Source: Agrypnia vestita
Lineage: Eukaryota; Arthropoda; Insecta; Trichoptera; Phryganeidae
Direction: 5' to 3'
DNA: 64,000 bases
Assembly (NCBI GenBank): GCA_016648135.1
Contig: JADDOH010004303.1
Span: 62,001-126,000 of the forward strand
A program made the position numbers and the translations under genes. The notes beneath the pieces are model-generated. The model had not been told where the DNA came from and did not search any database. It saw only the letters and a list, made by a program, of their open reading frames with translations. Shown here in pieces: positions 11,852-20,458 of the stretch (its first letter is position 1; each line of letters opens with the position of its first letter).

Positions 11852-12391
11852 GACGATCGTCCAGCGGAGTGAGCAAATTTCACATTTTTTTCTCATATCT
11901 TCTCTTGCGTTTTTTATCACATTTTTGTATGGAAATATCTCATTTTAAAATTTATTCATTAGGTTACATATAATACGGATATCTTGTTAAAATGTCAGAA
12001 ATTAAATTATATAATTTACTAATAGATTACCAAACCTTTGATGTTTTTAAAATGAAGAAAACTGCTCCTTTTTGTGGGCCTTTTATGACTGAATGGCCTG
12101 GTGAGATGTCTTTTTTATTAAATAATATTAAAAAGTAAACGATTATCTTAAATTTATTACAATTATTGCAAAATCTGTTAGTTTTTTTGCTTGCAATTTA
12201 TGTTTTAAAAAATACTGTTTTTTTATTTATTTTTTTTTGTGTTATTTTAATAAGATATCCACATTTAAAATATACGTAACCTGATGAATAAATTTTAAAA
12301 AGAGATATTTCCATACAAAAATGTGATAAAAAACGCAAGAGAAGATATGAGAAAAAAATGTGAAATTTGCTCACTCCGCTGGACGATCGCC
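11852..12391. mobile_element. TTAA-flanked element with about 145-bp inverted repeats
   Basis: TTAA sits at both edges (11848-11851 and 12392-12395). The termini are GACGATCGTCCAGCGGAGTG and its inverted partner ending GGACGATCGCC. The arms are near-identical for about 145 bp (CTCATATCTTCTCTTGCG, TTTTTGTATGGAAATATCTC). TTAA target duplication is characteristic of piggyBac-type transposition, but the terminal bases are not those of classical piggyBac, so the superfamily is inference. A diverged arm of the same family lies at about 41650-41770. The unique core carries a 48-codon ORF. Confidence 0.8.
11992..12138 (+). CDS. 48-aa ORF in the core of the TTAA element, unknown
   Basis: An ATG-to-TAA frame of 48 codons sits exactly in the unique core between the two inverted arms. 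It begins MSEIKLYNLLIDYQTF and ends with an Asn/Lys-rich tail. It contains Cys, Pro and Trp residues (FCGPFMTEWPGEM), which is unusual for chance AT-rich ORFs. I recognise no family. It could be the residue of a transposase, a captured exon, or chance. No promoter or poly(A) signal was identified with confidence. Confidence 0.3.
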   Translation: MSEIKLYNLLIDYQTFDVFKMKKTAPFCGPFMTEWPGEMSFLLNNIKK

Positions 12392-12669
12392 TTAAGACTC
12401 GAGAGTCAAGTGTTGTGTATTTGTGAATCAACAGATAAACATATTTGCGCCTAAAGTTCACAGGGTTGTGTGTAGAGTTAGTTCTCTGCGCCACGGATCC
12501 CGGTGTATCGCTGATCAGCGTCATCATACCTAATTAATGATGAACCGCTGGTCGAAGAGTCTTAAAAACTCTACACAGAACAATTTGTGACAAGAATGAT
12601 TTTTTTTTGCATAATTTAAGCAAACATCGCACCAGAGAATTAAAAATTACAATAATTAATTACAATGAA

Positions 12670-13056
12670 TTAGTCATGATCGTAGAACAATGACGGATGT
12701 GCAAAAAATTCCATATTTATTTTTTTGGATCTAAAAAAGTGAAAAAAAGAAACCATCTAATGGTATATAAAAAGTGTATTTTTTTTTCATTAATTTTACC
12801 GTCGTTATACAAAGTCGTTATACAACGACGGTTCTGATTTGCGATCGTAGAACAATGCAGCATGTGTAAAAACGTCATTGACTATATTTGAGGTTTGAAA
12901 GGTATCAACTTTAAATAACTAACCCAAGTTTCAAAGGAAAATCTTTAATAGTTATCGAGCTATGACATAAAGTGTCTTTATGTAAATAAAACTTCAAACG
13001 GCTCTCCTGCAAACTTGAGAAAAATCACACGCGTCGTTGTTCTATAATTATGACGA
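12670..13056. mobile_element. Inverted-repeat element, degraded
   Basis: The left end (CATGATCGTAGAACAATGAC) is repeated inverted at the right end (TTGTTCTATAATTATGACG) and again in direct orientation at 12841 (GCGATCGTAGAACAATGCAG). At 12800-12830 a CGTCGTTATACAAAG / CGTTATACAACGACG arrangement forms a small inverted repeat. The element looks like nested copies of one MITE. It has no coding capacity. Confidence 0.5.
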
Positions 13057-13197
13057 ATTTATTCAATTTGGTTTTGTAAAACGTTTTATTTTTATTAAAC
13101 CTCTTATTAACCTAATGCGAGAGCAATGTTCCATCCCGGTACACGCACGCGTAAGTGGCGTCACATAACCAATGTGAAAAAATTCTTCATTCAATTA

Positions 13198-14176
13198 TAC
13201 AGGCTGTCTCGTAGCTAGTAGCCAAAACTTCCGGGGAGTCTTTTATTATTATTTTGTAATGGTTCACAACAATGAAAAACACATAACATGATAAAGGCGA
13301 TAGTTTAAATGCTTTTCATCACTTAAATGTGAACACAGCAAACATAGAGATTAAAGTAAATGCTAAAACATATTCAAGAAAGAACAGAAAAAGGTGATTT
13401 TATAGAGTGAGCTTGAACAGAGTGAGATTGAATAAAGAGACTAAACAGCTAATTTCGCATGTTAGGTAATAGTTCTGGAATAGTTAGTGGAAACTGTCAC
13501 GAAATATATCAATGAGGACGTTATGGTTATTTTCTATTTTGTTGTATGACTTCAACATTCTAGATATAGAGTTAATATATTTTATTGATATACTTTTATT
13601 GAATGTTGAAAGAGAAAATTATGTATTACATGTCCTAAATCGATGACTAGGAACATTCAAAATTATGTTTTCGACAGATAATTCTGAATCAATTTTACCA
13701 TGAATTATATTATATTATATATAGGTATATTAAGTCAGCAATTAGTCTTCTAACTTCCAATTTGTCTACATGAAAATATTCTAAGCGCTCTTGATAAGAT
13801 ATTAAAGTGATCTTCTTCAAACAATTTTGAATAGAAAATATTCTTTAATGAGCGATATCAAAGTTAGCATTTTTCAATATTTATGACTTACTTTCACTAG
13901 AGTAGCTTATATGAAATATTAAAATTTCATTCGCTTTAATACAATCAAATAAAATGAAAAATCTTACAAAAAAAGTTTTAATCATTTTGTTTTTTCCTAA
14001 CAAAGCGAATGAATTTTTAATATACGATATAAATTATTTTCACGATAGTCTAACATCTTACAAAAGATAAGCCAAAAATGGACATTTCACCCAAAATGTA
14101 AAGCATATTTTCTATTCAAAATTTAATGACAAAGACTCTCTCGAAATTTAAGCAACTAGCTACGAGACATCCTGTA
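13198..14176. mobile_element. Palindromic foldback element (family 2), interrupted
   Basis: It starts TACAGGCTGTCTCGTAGCTA and ends TAGCTACGAGACATCCTGTA. The right half (about 13850-14176) is a clean palindrome around TTCATTCGCTTTAATACA / AACAAAGCGAATGAA. The left arm is interrupted after about 13245 by roughly 540 bp of unrelated AT-rich DNA, probably another insertion. It is related in layout to the truncated element at 3145. No ORF. Confidence 0.7.
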
Positions 14177-14724
14177 GGTATAATCAATTCAAGAAAAAAG
14201 TATGATCTTTATATAGAAATATTTCGACATTCCAAAGTAAACATAAACAAAATAATACAGTCTTTCAGAATAGTTTTTAGATAAAAATATGTTGACCTAA
14301 ATATGTTTGTATAACATAAATTAATTTTCTACAATTTTGTTATACATTGATAATGACTTTTTGAGCATTGAAAAAAAAGTTCATGTACTCCATTCTGCCT
14401 ACTAAAATCGCATAGTTTATATTCATTTTGTTATCGTAAATAAAATTACAATTGCTCCTATTGATGTTAGTGTAAACTTAATTGTGATAAATTATAAATC
14501 TAATCACCATATTTTTATAATTCGGTTACAATAACTCCATTGAAATGTTCAAAAATACATAAGCGTGTGACTATAAATATTTTATTGGAAACTGTTCCAT
14601 CATTTTTATATTTTCATTCTAACAAATATCAAGTACGTAGATATAAAGTTGAGGGTTAGAATCATTCAAGCACAACTAAGATATTAACAATGTTCTCAAG
14701 TTTTCACGGCCGTTCAGAATCTTC
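14177..14724. other. AT-rich spacer with no gene
   Basis: Low-complexity intergenic DNA downstream of the Toll gene. I see no ORF, repeat or motif I can support. Confidence 0.5.
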
Positions 14725-14817
14725 TGTGTGTAGTTTTCTGGGATAAACTGACGTGCATATATCTGTCCGTCAGAGAGGTCAGATATACACGGCAGAATAT
14801 ACCAGAAAACAACACAC
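14725..14817. ncRNA. Pre-miRNA-like hairpin (candidate)
   Basis: About 93 nt fold into one long imperfect stem. GTGTGTAGTTTTCTGG at the left pairs with CCAGAAAACAACACAC at the right, and the pairing continues inward through ATA/TAT, CTG/CAG, CGTG/CACG and TATATCTG/CAGATATA to a loop around TCCGTCAGAGAGGT. Only a few single mismatches and one small bulge interrupt it. Length, loop size and mismatch pattern fit an animal pre-miRNA on either strand. A short MITE would give a similar fold. It lies about 500 bp 3' of the Toll stop codon. I do not recognise a known miRNA seed. Confidence 0.4.
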
Positions 14818-15325
14818 ATAAAACTAAGAACTCGATCATCATTTTGCCTTATCTTTTTGATAATACGTATTACAAATATAACAATCGATAATATTAATAA
14901 AATTTATATGAAAATAATTTGATGAGTTTAATTTAATGTTTCGACCCTTAGCACTTAGCAACAATCAATAAATAAATGCGATTATGTTTTACTACCGCTC
15001 ACCCCGCGAAGCCTAGTTCAGCCGCTGCAGCCCTCCGGCATTTTCTGCCGCTCACTTCCCGCTACAAGGCGCGTTTTATTCAAAATATTTATCGATACAA
15101 TAATTGCGCAAATATAAAATTATTCGCGAGTATGTACATTAATCAGTCGGAAAATATTACGGAACTAGAAATGAAACATTCGCGCGAATTGAGATGATCC
15201 GAATTTTAACAAGCTCCTCGTGGACCGGTGATCCAGTATTACGGATAGATTTAATCGAAAGGCATCAGTACTTATCTTAAGGAAGTAACCTAATTCACAG
15301 CCTTGAAAGGTGACGGGCGCGGGCC
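14818..15325 (-). other. 3' flank and probable 3' UTR of the Toll gene
   Basis: On the minus strand this region follows the Toll stop codon. An AATAAA signal (TTTATT on plus, 15075-15080) lies about 250 bp past the stop and would give a short 3' UTR. A second TTTATT-type site occurs farther downstream near 14895. The assignment rests only on these motifs. Confidence 0.4.
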
Positions 15326-18300
15326 CTACACGAAGTATGTCCGCCCCGCGGCGCCGCCCTGCTGGCCGCCCTGCTGGCCGCCCTGCTGGCCTCCCTGATG
15401 GCCCGCACGCCTGGGCGGCAGCGTCTGCTGGTAGCGCCGGCAGACCCCCGCCGGGGACGGCGAGGCGGCGTACCGGCGGCTCGAGCACTTCAGAGACTGG
15501 CTCGAGCTGGCGCGCTCGGCCACCACGTCCGGCATGGCGAACCGAAACTTTTCCCAGAACCTTCTCTCCCCCCAGTAGAAGACCCCGTGCGAGCGGAGGA
15601 ACACCTGGAGGTCCGCGTCCAGGCTGGGCGCGCTCACGTCCGCGGTGAGCACGAATATCATCTTGCCGCTTCTCGAAGCCAATCTGAGGCTCTTCAAAGT
15701 GGACAGCAGCGACGATCTCAGATCGCGGTTCACCCACTCGAGAGCCAGGAAGTTCAGAGTCAAGATCACGACGACTCGCTTGGAGGCCTCCGCGGTGCTC
15801 CAGATGCTGTCGGCGAGGTGCGAGTTCCCCGTCAGCGCTTGGACGTCCCGGTAGTGCAGGCACACGGAGTAGCCGCCCCGCTCCAGCTCCCCGGAGATGG
15901 CTCCGGTCACGAAGTCCTCGTCCTTGATGCTGTATATGAGGTACGCGTCGTACAGCCGGTCGGTGTCTAGCTCGGCGATGTTCGTCGTCGTGCTGTCCTT
16001 GAACAGTCGCACGCCGTACCGCGAGTGCGCCCACAGGCGGACGTCCTGCCTGAACGCGAAAATTAGCGCCCCGACAGTGCAGACTAAAATAACTAGTACG
16101 AAAATTGCGGCGAAAATCGACACGAAGCTCTGACCGACGAAGGTCGGTTCCTTGTAGATGTCTCTGCGCTCCACGGAGGTGGCGAGCGAGGAGTCCGCCG
16201 AAGCGCCGCAGCGGCCGAGGACCGCGGCGACGGTCTCCCTCCGGCGGCCGTTTTCGTAGCAGAACATCCTGTCGGGGTCGCCCGGATTCCTCCTCAGCCA
16301 GGAGTCGAGGCGCGCGATGTTGCGACAGTCGCACGACCACCTGTTTCCCTCCAGCGAGACGCGCGCCGAGCCGCCGGACGAGGCGAGAAACTGCTTCAGG
16401 GGGAAGTCGACGATCTTATTTTCGTCGAGTGTCAGGACTTCTAAATTTTTCATCGATTTAAATGTATCGTTGCCGACCCGCGATATTCCGTTGTGATCGA
16501 GGTAAAGCTCGTTCAGGTTGCGCAGCTGATCGAACTCGTCCCCTCTGAGCTCTTCGAGCTTGTTATTCTCCAAATGTAAAATCTTCAAAGCCTCTACTCC
16601 CACGAATGTTCTGTTGTGAACGTTACGGAGATCGCTGTTGTTCAGATACAACACTCGCAGCTTCTTTTTACCGATAAAGACGTGACTTCCCAGATCTTCT
16701 AAATGGTTTCCGTCCAAATATATTTCGGTGGCGTCCATCGGAATTTTAGCGGGGACGCTCGCGTAGCCGGCGTTGGAGCAGTCCACCACGTTGGCCGTCC
16801 AGGTGAGGTCGTGGTAGCAGGAGCAGTTCTTCGGGCACGTCATTTCGCAATCGCAAGCGTCGAAGTCGCAGCAGTGGCAGAGGGCGAAGCAGTGCGCGTC
16901 GTAGCGGCACAGGAACCGGGAGGCGTCCAGCTCCAGCACGGGCCGGAGGGCGGCGGCCCCGGCGCGGGCCGGCGAGCACGTGACCGCCTCCAGGTCTCCC
17001 ACGCGGGGGTGCCGGCGGGCGTGCGCCAGGCGATTGATCCGCTGCAGCCACTCCATGGAGCAGTCGCAGCTGAAAGGGTTGCCGCTGAGGTAGAACTCGG
17101 GGACGTCCCTTCCCTCCTCCACGGGGCTCAGCGCCAGAGCTCCTATGTCCATGGTTCGTAACGCGTTTCCGGACAAAACTACTTTCGCGAGACTGTTCTT
17201 CCGAATAAACGTCGCGGTTTCGACGGATTTTATATTATTATTATTCAAGTACAACAGTTCGATCGAGTTAGGTATCACGTTGGCGTTTATGTCTTCGATT
17301 GTATTAAAGCTCGCGTCTAATATTTTGATCCGATTCTGCCGGAGCCCCGCGCAGCTGGGGAGGGTCCTCAGGCGGTTGGTGTTAATGTTGAGCCACTCCA
17401 GACTGGGCGGCAAGTCGTCGTAATGGAATCGGCCGATTTCGTTTTCGGAAACGTTTAGCCACACGAGGGATGCCAGGCGATCGAATATTCCCGAAATTTC
17501 TCGCAGTCTGTTGCCATCTAGGCGGATCGCTTTCAGAGCGGGATTAGAATCGAAGGAACCCTTCGCGATGAAATTTATTTTGTTCGAAGCTAAATTCAAT
17601 ACCTGCAGCGAGGGTAAATTCTTAAAATTTTCTACAAAAACCTTCGATATTTTATTGTCTACCAGTCTGAGACCGTACAATTTGTCGAGGCCCTCGAAAG
17701 ATGAATTAGATAAAAAACTGATATTATTTTTTCCTAAATCTAGCGATTTTAAGGATCTCAAGTTCGTTATCGCTTCGGGGACACTGTTTAATTCGTTGGC
17801 GCTGATTCCCAAATCTTGTAAATTTGTTAAATTTTCAAACGCTTTTTTGTGAATAAAATATATGGAATTGTGATCGAGAAATAACTGATTTAAGACATAC
17901 AGTTTAGAAAAATGAGAAGCGTCTAACGTTTTAATATTATTGCGCGACAAAGTGAGAGCGTGAAGATTTTTCAATTCGCTAAAACTGTCTACCGCGATAC
18001 TATCTATTCTATTGCGCTCCAAACTTAAAATTTGCAAACTGTACAAGTTACGAAAGGTTGCCGAATCCAGTTTTTCTATGAAATTATGAGCTAAATTGAG
18101 AACGATCATTCTTACTAAACCGGAAAATGTCTCCTCGTTCACCCGATCGCCGGTCAGCTCGTTACGCGACAAATCTAAGACTTGCAGCTGGTCCAGCCCG
18201 TCCAACAGTCCCGGCGCTAAAACGCTCAAAGAATTATTATTCAAGTAGATTTGCTTAATGTCTGGCGTCGCCCGAAACAACTCGGGCGGAAGAGAGGAGA

Positions 18301-19105
18301 GGAAGTTGCCGGAGAAGTTGAGCACCTGCAGCGCCGACAGCCCCCGCAGGGCTCCGCCCCCCACCGCGGCCAGCGCGCTCTCCTGCAGCCGCAGCGCCGC
18401 CAGGGACCGCAGGCCGGACAGGGCGCCGTCCTCCATCCTCGTCACCTCGTTCCGGGACAGGTCCAGCTCCTCCAGCGCGGCGTTGCACGGCTCGCCCCGG
18501 TCCGAGAAGCCCAACTGCGCGACGTCGCGGATGCGATTTCCGGTCAGATTCAACGATTTCAAGTTGCCGAGCGGACAGAAGACCGCCGGAGGCACGTTCC
18601 GGATGTTGTTGTCGGAGAGGTCCAGCCGCCGGAGCTCGGCCAGGCCCGCGAAGCTCTCGCCGTCCAGCTCCATCGTCATCGCGGACCAGTCGCCGTTCCG
18701 CGTCCTCAGGGCGAGGCGCCTGAGCTCGCCCAGGCGGACGAAGGCGCGCGGCGGCACGCGCCGGATCTTGCAGTGGTCGATCTGCAGGTCGGTCAGGCTC
18801 CTCAGCCGCGACAGAAACTCGGACGACTCGTCGCGGCGGTCGGGACGCCCCAGAGAACTTTCGAAGAAGAGTACGTCGCTGCACAGCAGTCGCAGCGCCG
18901 GCAGCCGAGCGGCCTCGGCCGGGGGAACGCCCTCGAGCAGGCTCTCGATGCCGCCGACGGTCCTGAGATTGCACGAGAGGATCGAACCCCGCATTTCGCA
19001 ACTTCTCGGCAGGTCGTGACCCGACGAGGACTCGAACGCCGCCAGACACGACAGAATCCAATACGCTAGCATAGTCCGCGCTCTGAGCGACTCGCGTTCG
19101 AACAT
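15326..19105 (-). CDS. Toll-family receptor (18w/Toll-6/7/Tollo type)
   Basis: A single exon of 1259 codons encodes a complete Toll receptor: a type I membrane receptor for cytokine-like ligands or cell-surface partners, signalling through its cytoplasmic TIR domain. Order: signal peptide (best read from Met12, LAYWILSCLAAF), an N-terminal region with the RTRNGDW block, about 20 leucine-rich repeats, first LRR-CT with CDC near residue 677, a Cys cluster and LRR-NT (CPKNCSCYHDL, near 753), further LRRs, second LRR-CT (WSCDC, near 924), transmembrane helix (about 994-1017), TIR (about 1050-1190; box 1 YDAYLIYS, box 3 FW). The paired LRR-CT/LRR-NT layout and lack of coding introns are typical of the 18w/Toll-6/Toll-7/Tollo clade. 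Oddities: the BB-loop region RDVQALTGNS lacks the usual proline; the tail is short with a GGQQ repeat; length is below the 1350-1500 aa of fly relatives. Met1 and Met12 (19072) both have A at -3. Which clade member it is cannot be decided here. Confidence 0.95.
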   Translation of the reverse strand: MFERESLRARTMLAYWILSCLAAFESSSGHDLPRSCEMRGSILSCNLRTVGGIESLLEGVPPAEAARLPALRLLCSDVLFFESSLGRPDRRDESSEFLSRLRSLTDLQIDHCKIRRVPPRAFVRLGELRRLALRTRNGDWSAMTMELDGESFAGLAELRRLDLSDNNIRNVPPAVFCPLGNLKSLNLTGNRIRDVAQLGFSDRGEPCNAALEELDLSRNEVTRMEDGALSGLRSLAALRLQESALAAVGGGALRGLSALQVLNFSGNFLSSLPPELFRATPDIKQIYLNNNSLSVLAPGLLDGLDQLQVLDLSRNELTGDRVNEETFSGLVRMIVLNLAHNFIEKLDSATFRNLYSLQILSLERNRIDSIAVDSFSELKNLHALTLSRNNIKTLDASHFSKLYVLNQLFLDHNSIYFIHKKAFENLTNLQDLGISANELNSVPEAITNLRSLKSLDLGKNNISFLSNSSFEGLDKLYGLRLVDNKISKVFVENFKNLPSLQVLNLASNKINFIAKGSFDSNPALKAIRLDGNRLREISGIFDRLASLVWLNVSENEIGRFHYDDLPPSLEWLNINTNRLRTLPSCAGLRQNRIKILDASFNTIEDINANVIPNSIELLYLNNNNIKSVETATFIRKNSLAKVVLSGNALRTMDIGALALSPVEEGRDVPEFYLSGNPFSCDCSMEWLQRINRLAHARRHPRVGDLEAVTCSPARAGAAALRPVLELDASRFLCRYDAHCFALCHCCDFDACDCEMTCPKNCSCYHDLTWTANVVDCSNAGYASVPAKIPMDATEIYLDGNHLEDLGSHVFIGKKKLRVLYLNNSDLRNVHNRTFVGVEALKILHLENNKLEELRGDEFDQLRNLNELYLDHNGISRVGNDTFKSMKNLEVLTLDENKIVDFPLKQFLASSGGSARVSLEGNRWSCDCRNIARLDSWLRRNPGDPDRMFCYENGRRRETVAAVLGRCGASADSSLATSVERRDIYKEPTFVGQSFVSIFAAIFVLVILVCTVGALIFAFRQDVRLWAHSRYGVRLFKDSTTTNIAELDTDRLYDAYLIYSIKDEDFVTGAISGELERGGYSVCLHYRDVQALTGNSHLADSIWSTAEASKRVVVILTLNFLALEWVNRDLRSSLLSTLKSLRLASRSGKMIFVLTADVSAPSLDADLQVFLRSHGVFYWGERRFWEKFRFAMPDVVAERASSSQSLKCSSRRYAASPSPAGVCRRYQQTLPPRRAGHQGGQQGGQQGGQQGGAAGRTYFV
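15352..15402 (-). repeat. 12-bp minisatellite in the Toll C-terminus
   Basis: The 12-bp unit (GCCGCCCTGCTG on plus) is repeated three to four times and encodes consecutive GGQQ units near the receptor C-terminus, just before AAGRTYFV. Such repeats vary in copy number by slippage. The tail carries no recognised signalling motif. Confidence 0.85.
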
Positions 19106-19943
19106 CGTTCGGGCTGATTGCGCGCCCTACCCGCTCCGGCGTGACGCGCGACGGGTTTGTTTTGATATCATCGCGATCGGAACTGGCGAACTGTCGGCGC
19201 GCGGTACGGGCCACGCGGCGCGGGCTATCGGACGCGCGGCTCGCGGCCAACTGGCGGCGGCGGGCGTCGCGCGCCCGCTGGAGGCGTCGCGGCGCCCCTC
19301 ACCCCCCACACCGCCCGCCACTTCCCTCGCGCGCAACAGATACGTCGCCGAGACACACTTTTCGGGGAAATGGGGAAAACCATTTTTGATCATTAAAATC
19401 GTTGTTTCGTTCAGAATTACTAAAATGTACGCATTTATAAGTTAAAAGTTTTACTCACAATCTTTCGACGCCGTACATCGAAATTAGATTTTAATTGGGA
19501 ATCACTACAGTAATTTCATTGTCACGGTTTACATTGTTCTGTTATAATCTAAGGCAGCGCGGTCTTACTAGTAGTGTTAAAAAAATGTCAACCAGGCGAC
19601 AAACGAACGGCACCAATATTTTTTTATTTATTGATTAAGGAATTTTAACAGTTTTTTAAACATTATAATATAAAATCATTTCATAAATCGATTAAAAATT
19701 TCACAGAGTTAAAAACAAAGTTAGATAAGATATTTTTAAGTTAATTATTTTAAATTAAATTAAAAAATAGCGGTAACGAATGGTATGAGAGCTTTTGCTC
19801 ATAGAACGGTCCTGGGCAACCGATGGGGCCCATTCACTGTTCTGAGATTACATTATTCCGCATTAATTCGGTTACTTTTCTAATAAACTTATCAGCTTTG
19901 GAATCCCAAGTGCTGGTCATGCGGATCCGCAGTTAGTCACAAA
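19106..19943. other. CpG-rich 5' flank of the Toll gene
   Basis: 19106-19340 is strongly GC- and CpG-rich and continues the composition of the 5' end of the coding exon, so overlapping ORFs are open in several frames; I treat them as shadows. Beyond 19400 the DNA returns to AT-rich. A diverged copy of the 1830-1970 repeat sits at about 19786-19850. The promoter and any 5' UTR intron could not be placed. Confidence 0.5.
19373..19382 (+). promoter_or_regulatory. Dorsal/Dif-type kappaB motif upstream of Toll
   Basis: GGGAAAACCA matches the Dorsal/Dif consensus GGGWWWWCCM exactly and lies 268 bp upstream of the Toll start codon, next to a second G-rich word (GGGGAAATGG, 19364-19373). NF-kappaB factors are the outputs of insect Toll signalling, so feedback control is conceivable. 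A 10-bp degenerate match occurs by chance fairly often; function is inference. Confidence 0.3.
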
Positions 19944-20450
19944 TAGGGAATGCAATCCCGATCCCGCGACATCTCGAGGCATTTTACGAGATCAATTCCG
20001 TACCGAAAAATCGGACGAGATTATCGGGATTGATAAACATTTCTTATGTTTTGTATGTTTAATTGTATATATATGTCTATAGAGCTTTTAGTAAGTACTT
20101 AAAACTTATGTTCAAGTCACATTCAAATAATGAAAATAGGTTTGAATAATATTTGCTATATTTCATCAACCTAATACAGTAATAAAAACTTCTACTAATT
20201 CTACTGCATTGACTGATTGATGCTTGGAAAAACGTGTACAAAAACTTTAATGCGATAATTAATAATGAACATTTTATCAAAATTGCTGATATAAAAATTC
20301 AAGGCATTGTCGTTAATTGCTATTCAGCTCTATAAATAAAAAAAACACAAAAGTATTCGGGATCCCGATCCGTAGGGATCCCGCGGGATTGGAAATTCTA
20401 ATCTAGAGTGATCCCAAAAGGGCAATTCCGACTCGGGATCGCATTCCCTA
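19944..20450. mobile_element. hAT-type MITE, 507 bp
   Basis: The termini are TAGGGAATGC and its inverse GCATTCCCTA, fitting the hAT terminal consensus YARNG. The flanks are GTCACAAA (19936-19943) and ATCACAAA (20451-20458), an 8-bp target duplication with one change and the hAT preference for T at position 2 and A at position 7. Subterminal GATCCCG words recur in both arms (AATCCCGATCCCGCG, CGGGATCCCGATCC). The centre is AT-rich and non-coding. It is non-autonomous. Confidence 0.85.
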
Positions 20451-20458
20451 ATCACAAA

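Noticed and set aside
15398..19069. Long plus-strand ORFs (for example 15398-15970, 16703-17161, 18251-19069) and alternative minus frames (15165-16340, 18255-19250)
   Set aside because: They overlap the Toll exon. GC-rich coding DNA leaves other frames open; their peptides are Arg/Pro/Ala-rich and show no domain, while the minus-strand frame has a full receptor architecture.
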